A stretch of 64,000 nt of DNA from Oreohelix idahoensis (GCA_024509875.1 JAMPIV010019878.1:22501-86500); one strand, 5' to 3'; positions 34,682-45,194 are shown, numbered from the stretch's first letter. The notes: generated from the letters alone by a model not told the origin. Translations and numbers: made by a program.

Positions 34682-36514
34682 AACAAGGTGCTAGCAGCAA
34701 AACAGAAGTCCTGGGAAGAATTTGGAGAAAAGCTAGAAAAGGATGCGCAAGAAAACCAGAAATTGTTCTATAAGACCCTAAAGAACATGAGGAAGGAAAA
34801 ACAATGCCCTCTTAAATTTATAAAGGACAAGCAAGGCAAATTGCTTACTGCCCCGAAGGAAGTAATGGAAAGATGGAAAGAATATTTCTCAGAACTCCTT
34901 GATGGTGAGCAAGGTAGAGCATCAGAAATGATAACCACTAGCACAGAAGAGGATACAAATGGTGATGAAGATGACATAAAGATGGAAGAACTGAAGGCAG
35001 CACTGGAGAAAATCAAGATGGGCAAAGCAGCAGGGCATGATGGTATAACACCAGAAATGGTTAAGTACATGGGAGCATCAGGCGACCTATTACTCCTAAG
35101 GGTCCTACAGGCAGCATGGTGCAACAAGGCCATACCAAAGGATTGGGAGATTGCCATTATAACACCGATTTTCAAAAAGGGTGACAATCGACAATGTGGA
35201 AACCACAGAGGCATATCCCTTCTCAGTGTCCCTGGTAAAATCTACTCTAGAATCCTAGAGCAGAGACTCCGATGCCTAGCTGAGCCACAATTGGATGAAG
35301 CCCAGTGTGGATTCCGAGCAAACCGAAGTACTCAAGACCTAATCTTCACACTCAGGCAGCTGAGTGAAAAGGCCCTTGAGTACAAGAGTGAGATCCATCT
35401 TTGTTTCATAGATCTGGAAAAGGCGTTTGACAGGGTCCCCTGGAGCGAACTTTGGGACTGTTTGGCAAGGAAGAACATTCCAGCACCTCTGATTCATGCT
35501 ATACAGAGCTTCTACAAGTCTTGCAGAAATTATGTGAGGACAGCAAACTATAAGTCAGAAGAGTTCAGGACCACCACTGGTGTAAGACAAGGCGATATCC
35601 TGTCACCTTATCTTTTCATACTCCTCATGGACGATGTCATCAAGGCATGTAAGGAGAGAACAAGAAAGTATTCAGTGGGGTACTGGAAGATGAGACAGGT
35701 CTGTATTTCAGAGCTAGCATTTGCTGATGATGTTGTCCTGATTGCTAAATCAGAGACACATCTCCAATCCAACCTGCAAGTCTGGAAGGAAGAGCTGGAG
35801 AAGAGAGGGATGGTCATAAGCAGCTCTAAAACAAAATCCATGGTGATATCACGAGAAGAAAGAAAACATCAGATTAAGTTGGGAGAACAGGTCCTGGAGC
35901 AGGTCGACCACTTTAAATATCTCGGAGCTATTATAGACCGAAAGGGGGGCATCAAAGAAGAGTTGGCCACTCGAAAAGCAGCGGCTGGGAGACTTTATCA
36001 GGCCATAAATCGAGGATTCCTCAGCAAGAAAGAGGTTGGTAAGAAAACGAAGATGGCTGTATACCGCTCCACCTATGTCCCAGTCTTGACATATGGATGC
36101 GAGTCATGGGCAATGACTACAACCCACAAAAGCCAGATTCAAACCTCAGAAATGAGGTATCTGAGGAAGGTGGTTGAAGTAACAAGAAGAGACATGGTCC
36201 GCAACCAGACGATACGTCAAGGCCTAAAATCCCACCCGCTGCAGACCCAAATAGAACAGTCCCAACTAAGATGGTTTGGCCATGTCTGCAGAATGGGAGA
36301 AGATCGGCTACCACGACAAGCATGGGAAACAAAGAGCCAGGGATCCAGACCTCCAGGACGACCCAGAGTCCGCTGGGAGGACAATATTAGACAATCTTTG
36401 AAGGACCGAGGACTAGAATGGAACCAGGCCAGGAAAAAGACAGCCGATAGGATAGTCTGGCGCTCTCTCTTCCAAACCTCTACACCTCACGGTAGAAGAG
36501 GAACGACTAAGTAA
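34682..36514 (+). CDS. RTE ORF, C-terminal part: reverse transcriptase
   Basis: Same frame as the endonuclease; the first ATG after the TAG is 34,688. RT motifs in order: GKAAGHDGITPEMVK, NHRGISLLSVPGKIY, QCGFRANRSTQDLI, CFIDLEKAFDRV (catalytic Asp, about 35,410), TTGVRQGDILSPYLF, ELAFADDVVLIA (catalytic DD, about 35,725), HFKYLGAIID, LTYGCESW, then the C-terminal LRWFGHVCRMGEDRLPRQ and GRPRVRWEDNI block. It ends at TAA 36,512-36,514 just before the (TAAG)n tail. All catalytic residues are present. If the amber codon is a sequencing error or polymorphic, the element could be competent. Confidence 0.92.
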   Translation, partial: NKVLAAKQKSWEEFGEKLEKDAQENQKLFYKTLKNMRKEKQCPLKFIKDKQGKLLTAPKEVMERWKEYFSELLDGEQGRASEMITTSTEEDTNGDEDDIKMEELKAALEKIKMGKAAGHDGITPEMVKYMGASGDLLLLRVLQAAWCNKAIPKDWEIAIITPIFKKGDNRQCGNHRGISLLSVPGKIYSRILEQRLRCLAEPQLDEAQCGFRANRSTQDLIFTLRQLSEKALEYKSEIHLCFIDLEKAFDRVPWSELWDCLARKNIPAPLIHAIQSFYKSCRNYVRTANYKSEEFRTTTGVRQGDILSPYLFILLMDDVIKACKERTRKYSVGYWKMRQVCISELAFADDVVLIAKSETHLQSNLQVWKEELEKRGMVISSSKTKSMVISREERKHQIKLGEQVLEQVDHFKYLGAIIDRKGGIKEELATRKAAAGRLYQAINRGFLSKKEVGKKTKMAVYRSTYVPVLTYGCESWAMTTTHKSQIQTSEMRYLRKVVEVTRRDMVRNQTIRQGLKSHPLQTQIEQSQLRWFGHVCRMGEDRLPRQAWETKSQGSRPPGRPRVRWEDNIRQSLKDRGLEWNQARKKTADRIVWRSLFQTSTPHGRRGTTK

Positions 36515-36525
36515 GTAAGTAAGTA

Positions 36526-36539
36526 AGTTTGGTGATGAT
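36526..36539. repeat. Target-site duplication of the RTE LINE, right copy
   Basis: AGTTTGGTGATGAT, identical to 33,337-33,350. It partly overlaps the last AAG of the tail, so the exact boundary has 1-3 bp of slack. Confidence 0.9.
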
Positions 36540-36559
36540 GAGCCTCTGCTCCAGCCACA

Positions 36560-36997
36560 CTCATAGCACTATGCACCCGCGTACATTGCTGACGATTAAA
36601 TCGGCAATCGATTCCTCAAGGACAAACGCGTAGACACTACCTGTTATGAACGGGGTGTCCACATTAATGCACGCGTGGGGGTAAGTCTCAACTTTGCCCT
36701 CGAACGTGGTGCACTTTACAGTTTTGCCTGTAAGGCAAGAGTCGTTGATACACGATCGACGCACCGCAATTGTAGTATATCCGGTGTCCCTCAACACGGA
36801 GACTGGTTTGTTCTCCACCATACCTTTGTAGAGATCCACCTTGCCAGTCTCATGGACTGCTGATAAACTTGGTGCCGCATGCCCACATCGAAGCACTATC
36901 CTCTCGTTCGCGTGGAACAGAGGGCGACACCCTGCACAGTCCTCATCGTTAATTGTGTCTAACACAAACGCGGAATTTGCGTGTTCAATCGGGGTGG
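36560..36997 (-). pseudogene. Protease of element E (3' part of gag-pr)
   Basis: A minus-strand frame from the B insertion: CPTPIEHANSAF, a Cys motif CAGC...CGH, then VSVLRDTGYTT with the retropepsin DTG triad (about 36,794), FEGKVETYPHACINV and ESIADLIVSNVRG. Homologous to the proteases of A (DSG) and B. It joins in frame to the gag zinc knuckle across element B when one copy of the target duplication is removed. The frame ends near 36,560 with no integrase behind it, and the RTE LINE follows 20 bp on. Confidence 0.8.
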
Positions 36998-37002
36998 GAC
37001 AC
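36998..37002. repeat. Target-site duplication of element B (GACAC / GTGTC), left copy
   Basis: GACAC on plus abuts TGATAAGG of the LTR. The same 5 bp are found at 44,094-44,098 beyond the other LTR. Confidence 0.8.
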
Positions 37003-38579
37003 TGATAAGGTGCAGTATGATTGGTAAAGTGCCACCACATTGATAAAGCTTTGTTTCTCGCACCAGATTAGTATGGACTGGTTTTTTGTAATAAAGCTCG
37101 TCCAGTCACAATGTTCTGTAAATAGGTCAGGTTACCGACTGTTGGGGCCCTGACAAGGTGTACTGTTAAGTGCGTATATTCTGATGCAATGGGTGAGTGT
37201 AGACATCAATAATGACAAGACGCGAATGGATGACAGTTCGACAGGTGCACAGGTCACCCACTCCAATCACAGGTGGAAGTCAAGGATGGCTGGACTACTG
37301 TGGTCGTTTCATATTATTTAATAGGACGTACACATAGACAGTACGAGCATCGTTACAGGAACACAGGTCGACATAAATAGCACATTGTTGATCAATGGTC
37401 TACCATCATAAGTTAGCATTCAAGTTGAATAACATTGCAATGGAACATCTGTAAACAAGCACTTAGATTTCCACTGTTTATCAATACAATCATCAGGCCT
37501 TACTGACCGAGCATGTCAGTTAATAAATACTGTTCAAACTTGACTCCTAAACAGGACCTCTTTTCTAGCGAAGATTCCTTTAGGTAAAGTACAGCAAATC
37601 TATGTGAAGATAATGTTAACCCACCAGTATTGGGTTTTCTTTATAACTGTGATCTCTTAACCATCACCTGATAATAAGGGGCGTCCCCGTTCTCTGATTG
37701 ATGATCGACAATAAATAGGATTCCAAAATAAATAGAATTCCAAAATGGCTTCTGGTTCCCTGTTGAGCATCGCTCACTTTACGGATGTATAGCAAATCTT
37801 CAATAGAAGCTTTGTTCATAAACACAAATGATTCTACAAGAATCAGCAAATTCTGTCCTCATAATTGCTGCATATAAACATATTCACTGCTGCTAGATAA
37901 CATGTCGTCCCGACATATAGACATAGGTAAATTCATATAGACGTCTGCCCATTCGAGCCTAGGAATGAAAGAGTTCAGTGAACAGTTATTTACCTTGGCA
38001 TAGGAAAATACACTAGCAAACACAAACACTCTCCTGGCGTTACTGAATCAACACTGGGAACTCATGGACTTAACAATCCTAGAAGAAACTATCTTCGTCC
38101 CCATAATAAATCGAAGAGATCACAAACTTTGGACAGGTCTAAGACATGACATCCCGCCAGGCTCCTTCATCACCCAAGAACTCCCTAACGTATCTTCATG
38201 CGCCGAAAGCACCTGACCCCAAAGTACAGTACAAGGAAAAATAGTTCCACTTAGACATACCAAGATATCACGATATAAGACCGAATCGTCTGAAATAGAC
38301 ACAGGTTAAACATAGACTCGGACCATAAACATTCTTGCATAAACCTAAACAAGAACAATCTGTTTTCTGGCCCAACAAGGCACAGACTAACGAAATCCAG
38401 ATTCATACGCCAAATTCGATCTCCAGGGGAGATAACCCATATAACAAAAGTATCAATCAATCATGGGTGATATATATTTGACCAGGAAAGCATCCTGATT
38501 CTAAAAACAAATACCTTCCCTCCGACAGATAAATATTTTAACAACAATATACATTGTCACCAGTAATCTGTTGGTAACA
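37003..38579 (-). repeat. 3' LTR of element B
   Basis: 1,577 bp, TGTTACCAACAG...CACCTTATCA on the minus strand. Direct repeat of 42,514-44,093. Confidence 0.92.
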
Positions 38580-39044
38580 GACTACCGCAACCCCCGTGAA
38601 AAAAAATGAAATTTTTTTTTTCATCTGAGAGCAATATACAATAGGCTCACCACGCATGAATAATGCGCAGATGACTAATAAGAGTAATTTATAATTTCAA
38701 ATTAAGGTAAAGTCGAAGCATATATCGACTTGTGAGAATACATCTCAACATTACAAAGAAAGCAATTCTCTTAAGCATAAATGTTTCCATGGAGGTGCCA
38801 CCAACGTATACTACAATGCTGGCAATGACCCAATGCATATAACAATTTCACATTTAAGCATTATAAGTACATGATTGACAAAGAAGAAAAATCATCAAAG
38901 AGTAGCGGTGAATATATATCAATGAACGTAGTCATAGTAGTGATACAATCACTATATTACAAATTACAATGTGTATCTATCTTGATATAGCAAAGAAAAA
39001 CTGTTGTAGAGTTGAATGTATTAAGAAGTCCAAGACCCAACAGT
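38580..39044 (-). other. 3' UTR and polypurine tract region of element B
   Basis: Homologous to 15,564-16,031 of element C. Near the LTR the minus strand has A10, T8 and CACGGGGGTTGCGG. The G-rich tract is the likely plus-strand primer, although about 11 nt separate it from the LTR edge as I define it from the target duplication. Confidence 0.6.
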
Positions 39045-40321
39045 TAGGTGGAATCATGTGGGCATCTAGACAAAATGTCTGCCATCACATTATCTGATCC
39101 ACGGATAGCTCGTACCGAAAAATGGAAAAGGTTGAAGAGCAATTGCATATCGAGTAGACCTCGAGCTCTTCAAATTCTTACTCTGTATAGCTGTAAGAGC
39201 TTTCTGATCGGTTTCTACAATGAAATGTGCGCCTAGAAGGAATCTTTGTAGTTTGAGAATTAACAATACCATAGCCAATAGTTCACGGTCTAAAACCGAA
39301 TAATTCCTTTCTGCAGCATTAAGTTTTCTGGAGATATACATTACAGGATGCAGAGTTCCAGAGTAATCTTGCATTAGTGCCGCTCCAATCCCAGTGGATG
39401 AAGCGTCACTACGAAGAACAAATGTCTTATCTGTAGTAGGTAATACTAAAATAGGTGGTGTTGAAAACAAATTTTTAATCTTATCCAAAGAGGATTGGCA
39501 TTCTTGTGACCAGTGGACCATATTAGGCGACCCTTTTTTTAGTAGTGTAGAAAGAGGTGCCATGATAGAGGATAGATTCGGAATGAATCTTCCATAAAAT
39601 TGAATAAGACCTAAGAGACTTTGCACTTGCTTTTTAGTCTTAGGAATAGAGATGTTAAGTATCTTAGTGATATTATGGTCCTCTTTCTTTAGGAAACCAT
39701 GACCCACTCGATGGCCTAGGAAAGAAATTTCGCTAAAACCAATGCAGGCTTTAGAGGGTTTCGCTGTCAGGTTATGCTCGCGTAGAGTAGATAGTAATTC
39801 AACTAACCCCGAATAGTGATCTTCCCAAGTATCGCTGAAAAGACAGATGTCGTCTAGGTACGCGATGACATCTGACCGATAAGATAGGATTCGACGCATC
39901 ATGCGTACGAATGTAGCTGGTGCGTTCATAAGGCCGAAAGGCATGAAATTCCATTGAAAAAGGCCTCTAGGTGTAGAAAAAGCAGTAAAAGGTTTGGCGC
40001 GTTCAGATAAAGGAACTTGCCAATATCCTTTAGACAAGTCGAGTTCAGTGAAAAAATGAGATTTAGAAAGCCTAGTAAGTAGCTCTTCTAGTAAAGGCAT
40101 AGGTTCAGCATCAAACTTCGTAACTTGATTCAATTTGCGATAGTCAACGCAAAGACGTATGTTATTGTCTTTCTTTCGAACAATAACCATCGGCGAAGAA
40201 TATGCAGAAGTGGATGGTTTAATTATTTTTAAATCTAACATCTCATCCAACTCCTTCTCAACCTGTGCTTGAAAATGTATAGGGATAGGATAAGATCTGA
40301 CCCTAATAGGATTATGGTCAG
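39045..40321 (-). pseudogene. pol: Reverse transcriptase-RNase H of element B
   Basis: Begins LTDHNPIRVR after a 5-nt insertion that shifts the frame relative to integrase. RT motifs: RLCVDYRKLNQ, LDLSKGYWQVP (about 40,040), PFGLMNAPATF, YLDD (about 39,855). RNase H: LRSDASSTGIGAAL, RELLAM, ETDQKAL. A 1-nt insertion near 39,125 shifts the last 25 residues, so the frame ends early at TYPWIR-like sequence while the proper end (SRCPHDST) is still readable next door. Catalytic residues are intact, but the frame needs two corrections. Confidence 0.9.
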
Positions 40322-42079
40322 TTAGAATAATATAATATCATGTTCAATGACATGATTTTGGCCAGGAATGTCAGTAAGGACATCCTGAAATGTTTGTAAC
40401 ATAGCCGAAACTTGTCGCTGTTCTCCTAGAGATAAATCAGGAGAGAGAGTAACATTTTTCCATGATTCACTAGAATGAAGTGGAATCATCGAAAGCGGAA
40501 GATTAACATCCGAAAAACTTGTTTCCTCATCCTGTATTACAGACAGTGATGAGTAATGACCATGTTGGACTGGTAAATCGTCCGTTGCCTGGAAAATAGG
40601 CTGTAAATAATCCGGACGTTCATGGAATTCCGTAAGCATATTGATGTGGAAGGTTTTATGCTTTCCATCGATATCGACAATGTAGTCAACATCGGAAATT
40701 TTCGAGATTATATCGTACGGATATTTCCAAGAAATAAGAAGTCTGTTTTCCCTACAAGGTAGCAAAACAAATGCTTTGTCACCAGGACAAAGTTGTCGTA
40801 AGGTTCTTTTCTTATTGTCAAATTGTCTTGCTTTCTGCTTAGCAAATTCAGAAGAAGAAGTTGCCAATTTGCATGCTTCGATAATCTTTTGTCTCAGCGC
40901 GATGACATATTCGTAAGAAGATTTCGTGTCATCGGTAATATTATCAGCGGTTATGAGATCATGAAGCAAAGACATAGGGCCGCTCGGTCGCGCGCCAAAG
41001 ACAAGTTCAAAGGGAGAAAATCCTGTATGTTCATTGGGGACCTCTCTGTAAGCGAAGAGGGCCGCGGGTAAAACCCTGTCCCAATCTTGAGGATGATCCT
41101 CAGTTATCTTCCCTAGTAAGTTTTTGAGTGTTCCATTTAGCCGTTCGACCATCCCATTGGACATAGGATGATAGATACTACTCAAAGATCTCTCTATCTG
41201 CAGAGTAGACATTACTTGAGACATGGTATCCGATATTAGTTGGGTGCCATGGTATGATAATATTTCTCCGGGGAATCCCAGACGAGAAAATATAAGCCAA
41301 AGAGCATCTGCAATGTCAGCAGTAGTAATGCTCTTCAGAGGAATAGCTTCTGGCCAACGTGTGCACATATCAATACACGTCAAAATAAACTGATGTCCTC
41401 TAGCAGATTTGATCTTAAATGGACCAATGATGTCTATCGCCATTTTCTGAAATGGTCGAATAGGAATGTCTGCAGCCTGAATAGGTGCAGCATGGCGTGG
41501 ACCTTTGGATTTGACTTCTTGACATACTATACAAGATTGACAATAAATCCGTATGTCTTTGTTCACAAAAGGCCAAAAGAAAGCCACAAGAACTCTTGAC
41601 TTTGTACGGGAAAAACCCATATGTCCAGCACACTGAGAGTCGTGGGCGTGCTGCAACATTTTAACTCTCAAATTCTTGGGCACAAGAATCTGAGAATGAC
41701 TTGACTTAGTGGAGTCTTGCACCATACGTACAAGTACGCCATTCTTCATTGTAATCCAAGATTTACGATTTGTATCTTTATTCGGATCACCTTTTGTTGC
41801 AAGCGTGAAGAATTTCTTTAGAGTCGGATCCTCTTCTTGCTGTTTTATAAACAAGTCACGAGAAATTACCAAGGGATCATCTTGGTTATGCACTTCATTA
41901 TCTTCAGTAGATGAAGTTTGAGGCATATTAAGAGCTTGAGTTCTAGTGACTACATCATTAGCAGTTTGCATATTTTGTTTTTCCCAAACGGAAATTTGTT
42001 GTGGAGTGCATTCTTTGACTCCGTGAATACGACCGATGATAAGATCAGCAATCGGATTCGGCAGAAGACATGCGTGCAC
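40322..42079 (-). pseudogene. pol: Integrase of element B, second catalytic Asp replaced
   Basis: Inserts element DNA into the genome. In order: IADLIIGRIHGVKE, a long linker, the HHCC zinc domain (HAHDSQCAGHMG ... CQSCIVC, about 41,650-41,525), the core with first Asp in MAIDIIGPF (about 41,445), the second catalytic site LSYHGTQ where Asp is normal (SDxGTQ), and Glu in VERLNGTLKN (about 41,150). Then an SH3-like C-terminus (DKAFVLLPCREN, FHINMLTEF) and a linker to IEHDIIL. A D-to-Y change at the second catalytic Asp should abolish activity. The position before RT is the unusual feature. Confidence 0.92.
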
Positions 42080-42455
42080 ATCTCCTGTAAAGAAAGGAGA
42101 AGCAATCCTAATGATAGCAGTAGAGTATTTCTCTAAGGTGCCGCCAAATGTTACACATTTGACTACTTTTCCAGTGGCACGAGAAGGATCTACAAGTGAC
42201 TGCCTAACACCAATTGTGGTGCATCAAGAATCAAAAAGAACTGAGACTGGATTGTCATTTACTAAACCTCTATGTAAGACAAGAGAACCTCTTCCATCAT
42301 GCGCGACTGACGAAGGAAGAGCGGGAAGAGGATGGCCACAACTTAAAGTGGACACCGTAGTTGGTTCAAATAATGTTTTGCATTGGGGGCACTGAGATGC
42401 TCTCCCAAAATCAAAAGCGGATCATGCAATATTATTAGCATCATTATTATCTTTA
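42080..42455 (-). pseudogene. Protease of element B with a stop in the active site
   Basis: SAFDFGRASQCPQCKTLF, CGH, then VSVLFDS followed by TGA where A has DSG and E has DTG (about 42,215), then CTTIG continues. Further on, the frame reads into integrase. A TGA also lies just upstream of SAFDF. All Gag sequence before the Asn-rich KDNNDANNIA stretch is missing, and the tRNA-derived segment abuts it. Confidence 0.85.
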
Positions 42456-42460
42456 GTCTT

Positions 42461-42510
42461 TCGTGCTGATAACGCGAATGTCGTGGGTTCGATCCCCACA
42501 CTGGCCACCA
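42461..42510 (+). other. tRNA-Ile 3' half with CCA, at the primer-binding site of element B
   Basis: The plus strand reads as the 3' half of a tRNA: anticodon stem TCGTG/CGCGA around loop CTGATAA (anticodon GAT, Ile), variable loop, T arm GTGGG-TTCGATC-CCCAC, acceptor ACTGGCC, then ACCA. Nuclear tRNA genes do not encode CCA, and the 5' half is absent. On the element's own (minus) strand it begins TGGTGGCC three bases after the LTR, so the first 18 nt are the primer-binding site. The other 32 nt extend beyond any normal site, as if the whole primer 3' half had been copied. Confidence 0.85.
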
Positions 42511-42513
42511 CAT

Positions 42514-44093
42514 TGATAAGGTGCACTATGATTGGTATAGTGCCACCACATTGATAAAGCTTTGTTTCTCGCACCAGATTAGTATGGATTGTTTTTTTTT
42601 GTGATAAAGCTCGTCCAGTCACAATGTTCTGTAAATAGGTCAGGTTACCGACTGTTGGGGCCCTGACAAGGTGTACTGTTAAGTGCGTATATTCTGATGC
42701 AATGGGTGAGTGTAGACATCAATAATGACAAGACGCGAATGGATGACAGTTCGACAGGTGCACAGGTCACTCACTCCAATAACAGGTGGAAGTCAAGGAT
42801 GGCTGGACTACTGTGGTCGTTTCATATTATTTAATAGGACGTACACATAGACAGTACGAGCATCGTTACAGGAACACAGGTCGACATAAATAGCATATTG
42901 TTGATCAATGGTCTACCATCATAAGTTAGCATTCAAGTTGAATAACATTGCAATGGAACATCTGTAAACAAGCATTTAGATTTCCACTGTTTATCAATAC
43001 AATCATCAGGCCTTACTGACCGAGCATGTCAGTTAATAAATACTGTTCAAACTTGACTCCTAAACAGGACCTCTTTTCTAGCGAAGATTCCTTTAGGTAA
43101 AGTACAGCAAATCTATGTGAAGATAATGTTAACCCACCAGTATTGGGTTTTGTTTATAACTGTGATCTCTTAACCATCACCTGATAATAAGGGGCATCCC
43201 CGTTCTCTGATTGATGATCGACAATAAATAGGATTCCAAAATAAATAGAATTCCAAAATGGCTTCCGGTTCCCTTTTGAGCATCGCTCACTATACGGATG
43301 TATAGCAAATCTTCAATAGAAGCTTTGTTCATAAACACAAATGATTCTACAAGAATCAGCATATTCTGTCCTCATAATTGCTGCATATAAACATATTCAG
43401 TGCTGCTAGATAACATGTCGTCCCGACATATAGACATAGGTAAATTCATATAGACGTCTGCCCATTTGAGCCTAGGAATGAAAGAGTTCAGTGAACAGTT
43501 ATTTACCTTGGCATAGGAGAATACACTAGCAAACACAAACACTCTCCTGGCGTTACTGAATCAACACTGGGGAACTCATGGACTTAACAATCCTAGAAGA
43601 AACTATCTTCGTTCCCATAATAAATCGAAGATATCACAAACTTTGGACAGGTCTAAGACATGACATCCCGCCAGGCTCCTTCATCACCCAAGAACTCCCT
43701 AACGTATCTTCATGCGCCGAAAGCACCTGACCCCAAAGTACAGTACAAGGAAAAATAGTTCCACTTAGACATACCAAAATATCACGATATAAGACCGAAT
43801 CGTCTGAAATAGTCACAGGGTAAACATAGACTTGGACCATAAACATTCTTGTATAAACCTAAACAAGAACAATCTGTTTTCTGGACCAACAAGGCACAGA
43901 CTAACGAAATCCAGATTCATACGCCAAATTCGATCTCCAGGGGAGATAACCCATATAACAAAAGTATCAATCAATCATGGGTGATATATCTTTGACCAGG
44001 AAAGCATCCTGATTCTAAAAACAAATACCTTCCCTCCGACAGATAAATATTTTAACAACAATATACATTGTCACCAGTAATCTGTTGGTAACA
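42514..44093 (-). repeat. 5' LTR of element B
   Basis: 1,580 bp, TGTTACC...TTATCA on minus. Near its inner end the word CCACCACATTGATAA occurs at 42,543-42,557 and again across the LTR/PBS junction at 42,505-42,519, an internal echo of the boundary. The 3' LTR also has the internal copy. Confidence 0.92.
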
Positions 44094-44098
44094 GACAC
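44094..44098. repeat. Target-site duplication of element B, right copy
   Basis: GACAC (GTGTC on minus). The TGT within it encodes the last Cys of the CCHC knuckle of element E Gag. Confidence 0.8.
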
Positions 44099-45194
44099 CT
44101 GTCAGAACCATGATTCTTGCCACCACAATTGGAACACATGCGCTCTTTCTTCTTCTCATCGCGAGTACTTTTGTTGGAGCTTTTCGATGACGAAGATCCC
44201 GCATCACAGTCAGAAGATCGACTCTCGGAGGAACCACTTCTCTGCTTCGGATGTTTGCTTTTGTACCAAAACTGGTCTCTGTCCTGAGAGTCTTCGAAGC
44301 GCACCTGCTTTCGGGTTTGGCGCTCCCCTCCATCGCTATAACTATCATATTGTCGGTTCTGCCACCTCGGCCAACCATTCCTATGAGATCAAAAATTCCC
44401 ATAGCTACCCCGAAGTGGTTGATAGGGGCTGGAAGGCTTCTCATCCTTCTGCTCCTGGCCTCTGTTTGATTGGTTTCGTCAAGGATGGCGCTGAACTTTG
44501 CCAACACTGGCAACTATGTCACCTGACAGACCAGACTTCTGAATAGGTTTGCCCGGATGAGCAAGGACATAATGGTGCCCCAATTAGGCCATGGACTCAA
44601 TATCCTTTGGTTGGCGTTCCTGAAAGAACGCAACCAACTCACTAGAACACGAGGACTACACTTTGTCTCGTAGCACTAAGTCCAGCAAGCCATTATAATC
44701 CTTAGGAATTCCCTCCATTTCGATCCATCTATTCAATATAAGTTTGATCTTCGAGTTAAATCCTCGAAGGCCTGGTCTGCGCTTGGCATCGCGTTTTTAA
44801 AACGCGTCCGGTAACAGTCAGCAGTCAGACGGAATTTCCGGAGCAACCTCTCCTTTATTTTGTCGTAATCGGCCCTTTCCTCTAATGGGAGGCTATAAAA
44901 AGTCTCTCTCGCAGGCCCCACTAGCAGCGTCGATAGCAGAGATGGCCACTGATCTCTGTCAGCCTTATAGGCCACGCATTCGGCCTCAAATCTTTCAAGT
45001 AAGAAATCTAAACTGTCTATTTTCTCATTAAAATTTGGCAGACGCAGCCTAAAAGGACGATGAGCCCCACCAGGATTCGAGTTCTGACCACTCGCACCCA
45101 CTTCGAATTTCTTTAATTGTATTTCCTTCTCCATCATTTTCTCATCCAGAGCTATTCTCATTCTCTAGTTCTCTAAATCTAACTCTCTTACTAT

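Larger units (their letters stand above)
33351..36525 (+). mobile_element. Full-length RTE-type LINE inserted in element E
   Basis: A 3.2-kb element bounded by a perfect 14-bp target duplication. It has a short 5' region containing CCCAAGCCCGGATGAAAAAG, a single long coding region (endonuclease then RT) broken only by one in-frame TAG, almost no 3' UTR, and a (TAAG)n tail at 36,508-36,525. The single ORF with APE endonuclease, lack of RNase H and simple-repeat tail fit the RTE clade. Confidence 0.9.
37003..44093 (-). mobile_element. Element B: gag-less Gmr1-like LTR retrotransposon
   Basis: Minus-strand order is 5' LTR (44,093-42,514), 3-nt spacer, tRNA-Ile-derived segment (42,510-42,461), protease (42,420-42,080), integrase (42,079-40,322), RT-RNase H (40,321-39,045), purine tract, 3' LTR (38,579-37,003). 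Integrase upstream of RT is seen directly, the order described for Gmr1-like elements. LTRs are about 98% identical by eye (roughly 30 differences), so insertion is fairly recent. The GTGTC target duplication lies in the gag zinc knuckle of element E. Gag and leader are missing. Confidence 0.9.

Noticed and set aside
42455..42510. A functional tRNA-Ile gene
   Set aside because: Only the 3' half is present, CCA is encoded, and it sits exactly at the primer-binding position of an LTR element.
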